Assembly (NCBI GenBank): GCA_964511535.1
Contig: CAZEFW010000081.1
Location: 1-40,045, forward strand
Direction: 5' to 3'
Source: CAZCFB01 sp964511535
Lineage (GTDB): Bacteria; Myxococcota_A; Polyangia; GCA-2747355; CAZCFB01
Length of the DNA: 40,045 nucleotides
Part shown: in pieces, positions 17,156-26,246 of the stretch
How positions within the stretch are numbered: position 1 is the stretch's first letter
Layout of the letters: each line of letters begins with the position of its first letter
Program-made: the position numbers and the translations under genes
Notes under the pieces: model-generated
What the model was told of the DNA's origin: nothing
Seen by the model: only the letters and a program-made list of their open reading frames with translations
Database searches by the model: none

Positions 17156-17191
17156 TTTCGCGGCGGCCGCCGCGCGGTCTCCGCGCTGGGC

Positions 17192-17197
17192 TATAAT
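17192..17197 (+). promoter_or_regulatory. -10 box TATAAT at the head of the ternary-system operon
   Basis: A perfect TATAAT in very G+C-rich sequence ends 9 nt before the ATG at 17207. No Shine-Dalgarno sequence precedes that ATG, so transcription would begin within a few bases of the start codon. No good -35 hexamer is seen. Confidence 0.5.
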
Positions 17198-17206
17198 CCC
17201 AGCCTC

Positions 17207-17818
17207 ATGCCCCCCGCTCAGATCAACCTGGCGCGCGTTGTGCCGCGTACCCGCGTCGAGGGTCCGGGGCTGCGGTTCGCCGTCTGGGTCCAGGGGTGTC
17301 CGCTGCGCTGCCGTGGCTGCTGCAACCCGGACCTGCTGGAGGCGCACCCCGGGGAACAGGTCATCACCCCGGACGCGCTGGCCCAGGAGGTGCTGGGCAC
17401 CGAGGGGATCGAGGGGATCACGCTGCTGGGGGGCGAGCCCTTCGCCCAGGCCTCGCCCCTGGCCAGCCTCGCCGCGCAGGCGCGCGCCGCGGGCCTCGGC
17501 GTGATCACCTTCACCGGCTACACCCTCGAGCAGCTGCGCGCGGGAGAGGCGGGGCAGGGGGGGAGAGCGCTGCTGGACGCCACCGACGCCCTGGTGGACG
17601 GCCCCTACCAACAAGCCCTGCGCACCACGCAGCGACGGTTCATCGGCTCGCAAAATCAGCGCCTGCATGATCTGACCGGCCGCTACCGTCGGTGGGCCGA
17701 GGAGGACCGCCGCGGGGAGGGGGCCGGAAACCAGGTGGAGATCCGCCTGTCGGCGGGGCGCATCACGGTCAACGGGTTCCCCGTGGGCGGCCCCGGAGGG
17801 TTGGGCCTTGACGGTTGA
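17207..17818 (+). CDS. NrdG-like radical SAM protein
   Basis: A 203-residue radical SAM protein of the short activase type. The [4Fe-4S] motif CxxxCxxC is CPLRCRGC (Cys31, Cys35, Cys38), preceded by VEGPGLRFAVWVQG as in NrdG and pyruvate-formate-lyase activases, and followed by LLGGEPFAQA (the GGE motif that binds SAM). Such enzymes cleave SAM reductively, often to install a glycyl radical. No NrdD or other glycyl-radical enzyme is in the window, and the gene begins an operon of AAA+ ATPases, so its substrate may be another protein of that operon. The stop lies 11 nt inside the next gene. TATAAT is just upstream. Confidence 0.87.
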   Translation: MPPAQINLARVVPRTRVEGPGLRFAVWVQGCPLRCRGCCNPDLLEAHPGEQVITPDALAQEVLGTEGIEGITLLGGEPFAQASPLASLAAQARAAGLGVITFTGYTLEQLRAGEAGQGGRALLDATDALVDGPYQQALRTTQRRFIGSQNQRLHDLTGRYRRWAEEDRRGEGAGNQVEIRLSAGRITVNGFPVGGPGGLGLDG

Positions 17819-18911
17819 CCGGGCCCAGCGGCTGCCCGACGAGGGGGAGCTGACCCGGCAGCGCCGGTCGGCCGATCTGGTGCAGGCCGCCATCGGCCTG
17901 TTCGACGGACAGGCGCCCGCTCCGCTGGGCGGATCGCGGTGGCAGGTGGGCACCGCGCAGGCGCGGTTCACCCTCGAGGCGGCGGAGGCGCTGGCGCAGC
18001 TGATCCCGGCTGGTGTGCTGACCTGGCTCACGCGCAACGGCGGTTGGCGCGCCGTGGAGGTGGCGGCGCCGGGCGCCCCCCGGCCGCGGCGCGGAGTGCG
18101 GCTGCTGTCGCCGGAGGTGTGGGACGGCGGCCTCTCGCTGGCCTTCGGGGAGGCGGCCATGGACGCGGTGGTGCTGGCTGCCCACCGCCGGTTCCGCCTG
18201 CCCTCCGGGGACATGCGCAAGCCCCCCGGGGACTGGACCAACGGGGACCTGCTGGCCCACCACATCTGCTGGCAGGCGCTGCGCGTCGCGCCGGGCTTGT
18301 CGGCGGAGCAAGACGATCAGCGCTACTGGCTGGACAACCCCCTGACCCGCGTCTGCTTGCAGACCGGCCGCCCCGCGGGGGAGCGGGATCTGGAGCGGCT
18401 GATGGCGCCGGACCTGGCGCCCCTGCTGCCCTGGCTGCGCTTTCATCTGGTGGCCTGCTGGTCCGCCCGCCTGGTGGACCGGGCGGGCGAGTCGGTGCCG
18501 AGGCGGGCCGTGGCCGTCGCCCGGCTGCTGGAGCTGTGGCTCGCCGCGGTGGAGCGCCTGGAGCGCCCGGACATGGCGCTGCCCCTGCTGGACATGATGG
18601 AGCCGGTGGAGCGATGGACCGACTCGGTGGCTCGAATGGACCGCGGTGACCGCCGGGTGCGCCACCCGCTGCAGGGGGAGGCGCCGCTGCTCACCTTTGA
18701 GCAACGGCAGCAGGCCAGGGGCGCCGTGGCCCGGCTGGTCAGATCTCTGACGCCGCTGGAGGCGCTGCACCGACGGGTGCTGTCCCTGCACCCTGTGGAG
18801 CGCGAGGCGCAGGACCTGCTGTTGCTGCGCGCCTGGGATCGGGCCGGGGCGAACGAACGAATGACGGCGCTGCGGGCGCTGCAAGATCGACTGGAGGGGG
18901 TCGTGAGATGA
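17808..18911 (+). CDS. Unrecognised protein of the FtsH-vWA-MoxR-type operon
   Basis: A 367-residue protein whose family I do not recognise. It is mostly alpha-helical, Leu/Ala/Arg-rich, without signal peptide, membrane helix or catalytic signature. Conserved-looking Trp-rich patches are DWTNGDLLAHHICWQAL (about 144-160) and LLPWLRFHLVACWSARLV. The start is TTG at 17808 with GGAGG 9 nt upstream, overlapping the radical SAM gene by 11 nt, so the two are translationally coupled. The context suggests an accessory component of the ternary system. Confidence 0.75.
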   Translation: MTVDRAQRLPDEGELTRQRRSADLVQAAIGLFDGQAPAPLGGSRWQVGTAQARFTLEAAEALAQLIPAGVLTWLTRNGGWRAVEVAAPGAPRPRRGVRLLSPEVWDGGLSLAFGEAAMDAVVLAAHRRFRLPSGDMRKPPGDWTNGDLLAHHICWQALRVAPGLSAEQDDQRYWLDNPLTRVCLQTGRPAGERDLERLMAPDLAPLLPWLRFHLVACWSARLVDRAGESVPRRAVAVARLLELWLAAVERLERPDMALPLLDMMEPVERWTDSVARMDRGDRRVRHPLQGEAPLLTFEQRQQARGAVARLVRSLTPLEALHRRVLSLHPVEREAQDLLLLRAWDRAGANERMTALRALQDRLEGVVR

Positions 18912-18936
18912 GCCGGCCACCCGTGGAGGAGATGCC

Positions 18937-19476
18937 ATGAGCGAGACCTGGGTGATAACCCTGAAGGACGTGGTGATGGCCCGGGACCGGTCCACCCTGC
19001 GGCTGGACATGACCGAGATCCTCCCCGCGGGGGAGATGCGCGACCTGCTGCGCAAGGCCCTGGAGGAGCGCGACTTCGTGGAGGACCAGGCCGGGCGCTT
19101 GACGCGTCAAAACGCCACGGGAGAGCAGATGTCCGTGGACCTGGAAACCCTGGAGGTCACCACGACCCTGGAGGTCGCGCGAGAGATCAAGCGCGACGTG
19201 CGCGCCGAGGGGTGGAACAGGCAGGATGCCCGCCGGCGCGCTGAAGCCCGCGTCCGCGCCGAGGGCGTGGACCCGGATCGGCTGGTGCAGCAGGACGTCA
19301 CCGAGCAGCTCGCCAGAGGCGAGGAGGAGCGCCTCCTGGAGCTTCGGGAGGTGCTGCAGGAGGTGCACGCCGGGGCGCTGAAGGAGCGCGCCGGCCAGCT
19401 GGGCCAGGTGCTGGAGGTGCAGGAAGGGAAGAACGAAGAAGGAGAGTACGAGCTGGTGATCCGGGTGGAGGTGTAG
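18937..19476 (+). CDS. Unrecognised charged helical protein of the ternary-system operon
   Basis: A 179-residue acidic protein. Residues 1-75 are probably alpha/beta, the middle (80-155) is highly charged and helical with coiled-coil character (AREIKRDVRAEGWNRQDARR, EEERLLELREVLQEVHAGAL), and the end is a beta strand (YELVIRVEV). No known domain is seen. A strong GGAGGAG lies 6 nt before the ATG. It ends 4 nt before the FtsH-like gene and may be an adaptor or substrate-delivery factor for that protease; this is inference from position only. Confidence 0.78.
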   Translation: MSETWVITLKDVVMARDRSTLRLDMTEILPAGEMRDLLRKALEERDFVEDQAGRLTRQNATGEQMSVDLETLEVTTTLEVAREIKRDVRAEGWNRQDARRRAEARVRAEGVDPDRLVQQDVTEQLARGEEERLLELREVLQEVHAGALKERAGQLGQVLEVQEGKNEEGEYELVIRVEV

Positions 19477-19480
19477 ATCC

Positions 19481-21700
19481 ATGAGCGACGACGCCGGGAA
19501 AGAACGCAGCGACGATCTGCGGGTGGCCATCGCCGATCTCCCGCGGGAGCTGAGCTACGACGAGGCGGTGGAGGCTGCCTACCGCGACGACCTGGACTGG
19601 ATCGAGGGCAAGCTGCGCCAGGGGCTCTCGCTGCTGGTGGAGTGCGACAAGCAGCTGACCAACTACATCTACCTGGCCCTGCGGAGGCGCTTCCGCGCCC
19701 TGGGCCAGGGCCGGCTGCGCCTGCTGTCGGGGCACCCGCGGCCAGGGGACGACATGCTGGCAGGCCAGCCGCTGCCGTCGCGGCTGCTGGCAGAGCTGCG
19801 GGACGCCGTGTTCGGCGCCCCGGCCGACGCGGTGCATGTGCTGACCCACCTGGACGTGCTGACAACCACCACGCGCAGCTCCCTGAGCGTGGAGGCGCGC
19901 GAGGTGGCGGCCATCATGTACGAGAACCCGGACCTGGTGTTCCTCGGCTTCAGGGATCCCGGCTTCGAGATCCCCGACGTCATCGTCAAGGCGTTCCCGG
20001 TGCGCCACAGCCTGGTGGGGCTGAGCCGCGACCACTTGCCGGGGCTGGTGCTTCAGCGCGAGGCGCGCAAGTTCGGGGTCGAGCGGTTCAACCCGTATCG
20101 GCTGTACAAGTATGTCTCGGGGCTCAACGCGGTGCGCTGCCGGCAGGTGCTGGCCCAGGTGGGGAACGCCATGGACTTCGACCCCGCCACGCCAGAGACA
20201 GTGGACGCTGTCCTGGCGGAGATCCGGCGCATGACCCTGGACGGTGAGCTGGAGGTGCCCCGGGTGGACCTGCGGCGCGACGTGGGCGGGTACCCCGCGG
20301 TGAAGGAGAAGCTGCAGCGGGAGATCCTCGACCTGCTGCGACTCAAGGAGGACAGCCAGTCGGCGGGGCGGGTACGGGATATCGAGGAGATCGTGCCGAA
20401 GGGGATGATCTTCTTCGGTCCGCCCGGCACGGGGAAGACCTTCTTCGCCAAGGCCATGGCCACGGCGCTGGACGCCACGGTCTCGGTGGTCTCCGGGCCG
20501 GAGCTCAAGAGCCGCTGGGTGGGGGCGTCGGAGGAGAACCTGCGGCGGGTGTTCGCCCAGGCGCGGCGTTCGGCGCCGGCCATCATCATCTTCGACGAGC
20601 TCGACTCCTTCGCCACCGCCCGGGGCATGTACACCAGCAGCGGCGTGGAGCACTCCATGGTCAACCAGCTGCTGACGGAGATGGACGGTTTCCGCGGCGA
20701 GGAGCTGGTGTTCGTGGTGGGCACGACCAACCTGGTCGGCGCGCTGGATCCGGCGCTGCTGAGGCCCGGCCGCTTCGAGCTCACCGTGGAGATCCCGTAC
20801 CCGGGGGCCAAGGACCGGCGGGAGATCCTGGAGATCTACCAGCGCAAGTTCAACCTCGACCTGCGCCCGGAGGTGCTGGAGTACATGGTGGAGCAGACCG
20901 GCGGCTACGTGGATCCCGACGCCGGGGTGCGCTTCTCCGGGGACCACCTGTACGCGCTGATGCGGGCGCTCAAGCGGGAGGAGATCCGGCGGCACGACGG
21001 GCGCCTGGAGGTGTCCAGGGCCGACATCGACGTGGCGCTCGGCGAGCGCCGCCGACCGCGTCCGGAGGTGCGGGAGGAGGAGGCGCGAACCATCGCCGCC
21101 CACGAGGCCGGGCACGCGGTGGTGGCCCATGTGCTGCCCCACTGCCCGGCGGTGACCCGGGTCGCCCTGGCCACCGGGGAGGACGACTACCTGGGCGTGG
21201 TGATGCAGGAGCTGGCGCGCAACCAGTACGTGCGCACCCGGGAGGAGCTGCTGGACGAGGTGTGCGTGGCGCTGGCGGGCCGGGTGGCCGAGGAGCTGTT
21301 GGTGGGGCAGGTGAGCTGCGGCGCCGCCAGCGACCTGGACCGCGCCACCTATATCGCGCAGCTGATGGTTGAGCGGTGGGGCATGAGCGAGGCGGTGGGG
21401 TTGCGGGTCTACAGCGGCGACAGGGCGGGTGACGGGCAGGAGGCGGGGGGGGCTGCTCGGCGCCTCTCCGAGCAGGCCGCTGGGGCGCTGGATCGAGAGA
21501 TCGGCCGCATCCTGGCGGAGCAGGCCGACCGGGCGCGGGACACGCTCACATTCCATCGCGAGGAGCTGGAGCAGGTGACCGGGCGGCTGGTGGCCGAGCG
21601 CACCCTGCGCGAGGCGGATCTGGCGGAGATCTTCGGCGGCAGGCGCTTCAAGGCCGGGGGCGACGACCCCGGCGCCACCACGCAGCGGCAGGAGGACTGA
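19481..21700 (+). CDS. FtsH-like AAA+ ATPase with M41 zinc protease domain, soluble
   Basis: A 739-residue ATP-dependent protease. The AAA+ module has Walker A GPPGTGKT (313-320), Walker B IIIFDELD and the arginine-finger block LLRPGRFE. The M41 domain has HEAGH (541-545) and the third zinc ligand Asp618 in GAASDLDRAT. Unlike housekeeping FtsH it has no N-terminal membrane segments. Instead residues 1-270 look like a degenerate AAA domain (VLTHLDVL, a Walker-B-like strand, then GLNAVRCRQVL resembling an AAA lid) without Walker A. It is expected to unfold and degrade cytoplasmic targets. It sits 4 nt after the preceding gene and directly abuts the next. A MoxR and a vWA-like gene in the same operon argue for a dedicated system, not general proteolysis. 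Confidence 0.93.
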   Translation: MSDDAGKERSDDLRVAIADLPRELSYDEAVEAAYRDDLDWIEGKLRQGLSLLVECDKQLTNYIYLALRRRFRALGQGRLRLLSGHPRPGDDMLAGQPLPSRLLAELRDAVFGAPADAVHVLTHLDVLTTTTRSSLSVEAREVAAIMYENPDLVFLGFRDPGFEIPDVIVKAFPVRHSLVGLSRDHLPGLVLQREARKFGVERFNPYRLYKYVSGLNAVRCRQVLAQVGNAMDFDPATPETVDAVLAEIRRMTLDGELEVPRVDLRRDVGGYPAVKEKLQREILDLLRLKEDSQSAGRVRDIEEIVPKGMIFFGPPGTGKTFFAKAMATALDATVSVVSGPELKSRWVGASEENLRRVFAQARRSAPAIIIFDELDSFATARGMYTSSGVEHSMVNQLLTEMDGFRGEELVFVVGTTNLVGALDPALLRPGRFELTVEIPYPGAKDRREILEIYQRKFNLDLRPEVLEYMVEQTGGYVDPDAGVRFSGDHLYALMRALKREEIRRHDGRLEVSRADIDVALGERRRPRPEVREEEARTIAAHEAGHAVVAHVLPHCPAVTRVALATGEDDYLGVVMQELARNQYVRTREELLDEVCVALAGRVAEELLVGQVSCGAASDLDRATYIAQLMVERWGMSEAVGLRVYSGDRAGDGQEAGGAARRLSEQAAGALDREIGRILAEQADRARDTLTFHREELEQVTGRLVAERTLREADLAEIFGGRRFKAGGDDPGATTQRQED

Positions 21701-21967
21701 ATGGCAGAGCTGACCATCAGGCTGGTATCGAACCCGCGGACGGGCAAGCGGGACATCCATGTGGACTACCACGGCGAGGACGACGCCCTGCCCATGGAGC
21801 ACGAGCGGGACCACCGCGCGCTGGTGGCGCAGCTGGTGGGCGAGGGGGTGCTCGACCCGGACGAGGCGGGCGAGGTGCGCGTGCGCAGGGGGGAGCCCGC
21901 CAGGGCCGGCGCCGGGGCGCCGCCGCTCGACCAGGCGACCCGGGACAAGCTGGAGCAGTCGGAGTAG
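21701..21967 (+). CDS. Small conserved-looking protein of the ternary-system operon
   Basis: An 88-residue protein whose ATG directly follows the FtsH-like gene's stop. Residues 1-30 form a likely beta hairpin (AELTIRLVSNPRTGKRDIHV), followed by an acidic turn and a helix with MEHERDHRALVAQLVG, then a disordered tail. I recall similar small proteins beside FtsH-type ternary systems but cannot confirm the family. Possible roles are a protease adaptor or inhibitor; nothing in the sequence decides this. Confidence 0.72.
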   Translation: MAELTIRLVSNPRTGKRDIHVDYHGEDDALPMEHERDHRALVAQLVGEGVLDPDEAGEVRVRRGEPARAGAGAPPLDQATRDKLEQSE

Positions 21968-21988
21968 CGGCGCGGGGAGGGGCAGACC

Positions 21989-24900
21989 TTGCACAAGGGC
22001 ATACTCATAACCGACCCGGGGAAGGCCGCCGCCCTGGCAGACTTCCGCGCACGTCCCACCCGCTCCTCGGACGGGACCTTCTCCCGCTATGAGGTCACGG
22101 CCTGTGACGGCGACGGGTCCCGGGCGCTGGTGATCACGGGGCTGTCGGACGACGCCCTGCGCCGGCTCAACGCCTCGGAGGCGGGCCAGCGGATCAACTT
22201 CACCGTGGACGACGGCGGCCAGCTCGTCTGCCGCGTGGGACGCAAGCACATCGGCCGCCACACGGTGCTCGGCCTGACCCGCGCCCGGCGGCTGGCGGAG
22301 CTGGTGGTGCCGGTGCCGTGGCGCCGGGAGCCGTCTGTGGACATGTCGGTGCTCTTCTGGCTCGACGATCCGGACAGCCTGGCCGATCTGTGCCAGCGCT
22401 CGCTCCAGCTGGACAACGACCGGGTGCAGGCTGCCAGGGTGGGCGACGACGGCGGCCATGAGGGGCTCCTGGTGCGCATCCTGTCGCCCCACTACTACCT
22501 CGTGGCCTGGTGCGCGGAGGTGCAGCGCGGGATCCAGGTCTACTACCCCATGACCGGCGCCCGCGGGATCTACCTGCCCTGGGGCCACGAGCACCCGCTG
22601 GCCGCGCTGTGGCGCCAGGCCTGGGAGTATGCAGGCAAGGGGTGGCTGCTGTTCGACGTGGGGGGCGGCCAGCGGCTGATCCAGCCGCCCGCCTGGCGCT
22701 CCATCTACGACCTGGCCGAGTTCGAGCTGGAGCTGGCGGGCGAGGTGCGCTGGCGAGGGCTGCCCGGGCCCGAGCGCCGGTTCACGGTGTGCCTCACGCC
22801 CCAGCCGCGGCATGTCCCGGCCGAACCGGACCTGGTGCTGCTGCGGGACGACGAGCGGGAGCAGCTGGAGCGGTTCCTGGCCACCGCCGCCGAGGAGGAG
22901 GTGTCCCGCCTGCGGGTTGCCGTGCTCGACGACGGCGAGGGCGGCCAGCTCTACCTGGTCCAGGCGGCGCGGCGGCGGGACCGGGACACCATCGGGCTGT
23001 TCACGGGGCTGGGCCTGGCCGCCTTCCGCGGCATGGAGGAGCTCTACCTCCCGGTGGACCTGACCCTGGAGCCGCCGCTTCGGCGGGACCGGTACCGCAA
23101 CCTCCTCGAGCTGAAGGCAGACGCGCTGACCCTGCTGCTGCCCCTGGCCAAGGGAGGGCCTCTGCAGCGCATCACCGTGCCGCGCAAGAGCTTCAGGCCG
23201 CTGGACGCGCTGGTGGATCACCTCGCCACCTTCGAGGGGGTCTCCATCGCGTCGTTGTTGGAGCGATCGCCGCTGGACCTGGGCCGCTACAAGCTGGCCC
23301 GACCCGCGCGCCCCCTGGCGCCCGCCCGGCAGCGGGAGCGGCAGCGGCGCAACATGCCCGCAAGGACCCCCGAGGCAGAAGCCGAGGGCCAGCGTGATCC
23401 CGCCGGAAAGCGGCGGAGGCGTGGGCGCAGGCTGGGCGGGGGGAGCGGCGGCGCTGACGAAACGGCGGACCGCCCAGGCGTGCCTCCGGACCGCGCTGCG
23501 ATGGCGCTGCGCCAGGCAGAGATCGAGCGGGAGATCATCCGGCGGGGCGGAGACGAGGCGGCGTGGACCGAGCTGATGCAGATCCGGGAGGCATACGGCG
23601 AGAAGGGCGCCGCGGCGCGCTGTGCCATGGAGGCCATCTGGTCCGGGCTGTTTCCGGGCGCCGCGCCGGAGCCGGACAGCGCCGGCGCGCCCCAGCGGCT
23701 GCTGCCCCACCTGCAGCGCCTGGTGCAGGGCGTGGACGCCGACGAGCCGATGCCGGCCGCCGTGGCTGCCATGGCCACCGCCGCGCGCCTGCATGGTGAG
23801 CAGGCGCCGAAGCGGTCGCAGGTGGTGCGGCTGGCCAGCTGGCGCCCGGACGCGGCGCTCCCGATCAAGGTGCGGTGGCTGGCGCGCAGGGACATCTGGC
23901 GCCTGACGGGCGACCAGCGCGCCGTGGAGGCGGCCCGGGAGGACCTGCTGACCCAGCTCAACGAGCGCGGACTCGCCGAGGCGGACACGCCGGGGTTCAT
24001 CAAGATCCGGCTGCACCAGGACTTCGTGGCGGAGCAGGATGGGGACAGCGACGCGCGCCTGCTGCGCCACCTGGGCGGCAACATGGACATTGTGGAGGAG
24101 GGCCTGGACGAGATGCGGCTGCCAGGCGTGCGCGCCGCAGCCAGGGCCTCGCTGGCCAGGCTGCTCACCACGCGCGGCCACCACGCGGCGGCCCAGGCGC
24201 AGCTGGAGCAGGCGCGAGGGGAGACCTCGCGGAGCAGCGCCGAGGACGAGGTGTGGCCCCTCTGGGTGCGGTACGCCGAGGAGGCCATCCGGGGGCACAT
24301 GGACAACGGCTCCATGCCGCGGGTCTGGTCCGCGGGCGAGGGCATGACGGACCACCTGCGCCGGGTGCTGGGCGACCGGCTCGAGGCCTTTTGGCTCGGC
24401 CTGGCCGGCCGCCAGTCGGTGCCCGACATGGCCGAGCTGGTCGCCGCCGAGAGCCGCACGCTGTTCCCCTCCAGCGCCCTGCCAAACGAGGTGGCCGTCC
24501 ACCTGGAGGCCGCTGGCCTGGCCGACGGAGCCGGGGACGCCGCCGGCGTCGCCACCCACTGCGCGCGGGCCCTGGGGTGGGCCGACCAGCTCTGGCAGGA
24601 CCAGGGCGAGGAGGGGGTGCGCGAAGTGGCGCGGGTGCTCACCGAGGCGGTGGGGCTGCTGCGGCGCAACCGCTGGGCCGAGGAGCGTAGCGGCGAGGCC
24701 GCGTTCGACGCGCTGGCGCGGCAGGTGGGCGCCGCGCCCATGGAGGTCTCCCTGTACAGCGCCGCCCTGCGCCTCTCCCTGGCCCGGGGGTTGCTGGCCC
24801 TGGACCGCGCCGAGGACGCCGAGCGCATGGCGCGGGTCACGTTGGCGAGGTTGACCGAGGGCGCCTCCGGCATGAGCTACCCGGAGCAGTTCATGTCCGA

Positions 24901-25246
24901 GCTGGACCTGGTGGACCTGGTGCGTCGGGAGGCGCTCCTGGTGCTGGAGGGGCTGCCCCTGGAGCAGCGGCGGGATCCGCTGCGGGAGCTGCTCGAGGCC
25001 TACCTGGCCGCCGAGAAGCTGTACACCGGGGGGAACGCCCCGAGGGCCGGAGATACCTATATCGATACACGAGTCGAGCTGGAGGTGATCAAGATGCTGG
25101 ACCACGTGATGGAGGCAGCCATCAGCAGCAGGCTGCTCATCGGCAAGGCGCTGCGAGACTTCGAGGAGCGCGAGGAGTTCCTGCTGCGGCGCCACCTGCA
25201 GCGGGACCAGCCGTGCGGCGCGGCCGCGCCCGGGGAGCGCACATGA
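21989..25246 (+). CDS. Large two-part protein of the ternary-system operon
   Basis: A 1085-residue cytoplasmic protein with no domain I can name. Residues 1-440 are mixed beta/alpha with Trp- and Gly-rich stretches (YYPMTGARGIYLPWGHEHPL, YAGKGWLLFDVGGGQRLIQP). Residues 440-495 are a basic, disordered linker (KRRRRGRRLGGGSGG). Residues 495-1085 are long alpha-helical repeats resembling TPR or similar solenoids. No signal peptide or catalytic motif is seen. The start is TTG with GGGAGGGG about 9 nt upstream; the stop overlaps the MoxR ATG (ATGA). By position it is a structural or target-recognition component working with the MoxR ATPase; the middle linker shows that the two halves may act separately. 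Confidence 0.8.
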   Translation: MHKGILITDPGKAAALADFRARPTRSSDGTFSRYEVTACDGDGSRALVITGLSDDALRRLNASEAGQRINFTVDDGGQLVCRVGRKHIGRHTVLGLTRARRLAELVVPVPWRREPSVDMSVLFWLDDPDSLADLCQRSLQLDNDRVQAARVGDDGGHEGLLVRILSPHYYLVAWCAEVQRGIQVYYPMTGARGIYLPWGHEHPLAALWRQAWEYAGKGWLLFDVGGGQRLIQPPAWRSIYDLAEFELELAGEVRWRGLPGPERRFTVCLTPQPRHVPAEPDLVLLRDDEREQLERFLATAAEEEVSRLRVAVLDDGEGGQLYLVQAARRRDRDTIGLFTGLGLAAFRGMEELYLPVDLTLEPPLRRDRYRNLLELKADALTLLLPLAKGGPLQRITVPRKSFRPLDALVDHLATFEGVSIASLLERSPLDLGRYKLARPARPLAPARQRERQRRNMPARTPEAEAEGQRDPAGKRRRRGRRLGGGSGGADETADRPGVPPDRAAMALRQAEIEREIIRRGGDEAAWTELMQIREAYGEKGAAARCAMEAIWSGLFPGAAPEPDSAGAPQRLLPHLQRLVQGVDADEPMPAAVAAMATAARLHGEQAPKRSQVVRLASWRPDAALPIKVRWLARRDIWRLTGDQRAVEAAREDLLTQLNERGLAEADTPGFIKIRLHQDFVAEQDGDSDARLLRHLGGNMDIVEEGLDEMRLPGVRAAARASLARLLTTRGHHAAAQAQLEQARGETSRSSAEDEVWPLWVRYAEEAIRGHMDNGSMPRVWSAGEGMTDHLRRVLGDRLEAFWLGLAGRQSVPDMAELVAAESRTLFPSSALPNEVAVHLEAAGLADGAGDAAGVATHCARALGWADQLWQDQGEEGVREVARVLTEAVGLLRRNRWAEERSGEAAFDALARQVGAAPMEVSLYSAALRLSLARGLLALDRAEDAERMARVTLARLTEGASGMSYPEQFMSELDLVDLVRREALLVLEGLPLEQRRDPLRELLEAYLAAEKLYTGGNAPRAGDTYIDTRVELEVIKMLDHVMEAAISSRLLIGKALRDFEEREEFLLRRHLQRDQPCGAAAPGERT

Positions 25247-26244
25247 GCGACCAGATTGTTGTTGGCGATGGCGCCCGCTTCGACGTGGAGCGATCCCGGG
25301 AGCAGGTCAACCGCCTGCGCCAGGACCTGAAGCGCTACTGGGTGGGCAAGGACGACATCGTCGACCTGATCTGCATCTGCGCCGTGGCCCAGGAGCCGCT
25401 GCTGGTGGTTGGGCGGCCGGGGACGGCCAAGTCGGACCTGGTGATCAAGTTCGCCCAGGCCATGGGCATGGACACGGCCAGCGAGGACTACTTCGAGTAC
25501 ATGCTGACCCAGTTCTCGGAGCCGGGGGAGATCATCGGGCCCATCGACGTCAACGCCTTGAAGCAGGGGCGCCACATGCGCCGGATCCAGGGCAAGCTGC
25601 CCGTGGCCCGGGTGGCCTTCCTGGACGAGATCTTCAAGAGCAACAGCGCCATCCTCAACACCCTGCTCACCATCCTGAACGAGCGGAAGTTCTACCAGGA
25701 CGGCCGCCCGGAGCCGGTGAAGCTGAAGATGCTGTTCGCCGCCACCAACGAGATCCCCGAGAACCCGGAGCTCGGCGCGCTCATCGACCGGTTCCCGCTC
25801 AAGGTCGAGAGCCGCAGCGTGCGCGGTCAGGCCCTGGACGAGCTGCTGCTGCGCGGCCTGCAGCACGAGGTGTACAAGGCGGCCAACCTGCGCCCATGGG
25901 TGGGCCGCGCCTCCCTGGATGACTTCACCGGCCTCAAGTTGTACCTCGACGGCATGCTGCAGCGGGACTTTGACGGCGAGGTGTTCCACCGCGCCCGGGC
26001 CTTCCCCGAGGAGGTGTTCCAGCTGTTCGTTCGGGTGATGCGGTCGCTGGAGAAGGAGTTCCGCTTCGAGGTGTCGGACCGCAAGTTCATCAAGCTGTAC
26101 AAGCTGATCCGCACCCGGGCCTTCCTGTTCCATGGCGGGGTGGTCAACAAGGGAGACCTTGTGCTGCTGCGCTACATCGGCGACCGGAGCGGTGACCTGG
26201 AGGCGATGCAGCAGAGCGTGGACCAGATGCTCCGCATCGACTGA
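25243..26244 (+). CDS. MoxR-family AAA+ ATPase
   Basis: A 333-residue MoxR-type AAA+ chaperone. Walker A is GRPGTAKS (57-64), Walker B VAFLDEIFKSN, with the sensor-1 block LKMLFAATNE and the sequence ALIDRFPLKVESR supplying arginine-finger residues. MoxR ATPases act with von Willebrand A-domain proteins to remodel or activate protein complexes; the vWA-like gene begins 2 nt downstream. The ATG at 25243 overlaps the upstream stop; an earlier in-frame GTG/ATG-like start (25213) would lie inside the previous gene and adds a non-homologous Arg-rich tail. Confidence 0.94.
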   Translation: MSDQIVVGDGARFDVERSREQVNRLRQDLKRYWVGKDDIVDLICICAVAQEPLLVVGRPGTAKSDLVIKFAQAMGMDTASEDYFEYMLTQFSEPGEIIGPIDVNALKQGRHMRRIQGKLPVARVAFLDEIFKSNSAILNTLLTILNERKFYQDGRPEPVKLKMLFAATNEIPENPELGALIDRFPLKVESRSVRGQALDELLLRGLQHEVYKAANLRPWVGRASLDDFTGLKLYLDGMLQRDFDGEVFHRARAFPEEVFQLFVRVMRSLEKEFRFEVSDRKFIKLYKLIRTRAFLFHGGVVNKGDLVLLRYIGDRSGDLEAMQQSVDQMLRID

Positions 26245-26246
26245 CC

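Noticed and set aside
17207..17818. Radical SAM protein as ordinary NrdG
   Set aside because: Not fully excluded, but no nrdD is adjacent and the gene is translationally coupled to ternary-system genes.
14819..18265. Long minus-strand open frame opposite the cyclase and kinase genes
   Set aside because: Same artefact; the plus strand shows GGEEF, HPt, HATPase and radical SAM signatures.
19298..25195. Very long open frame on the minus strand opposite the protease and helical-repeat genes
   Set aside because: It is a shadow caused by G/C-rich third codon positions; its translation is rich in His, Gln, Pro and Arg, has no domain, and the plus strand encodes clear AAA+ and M41 motifs.
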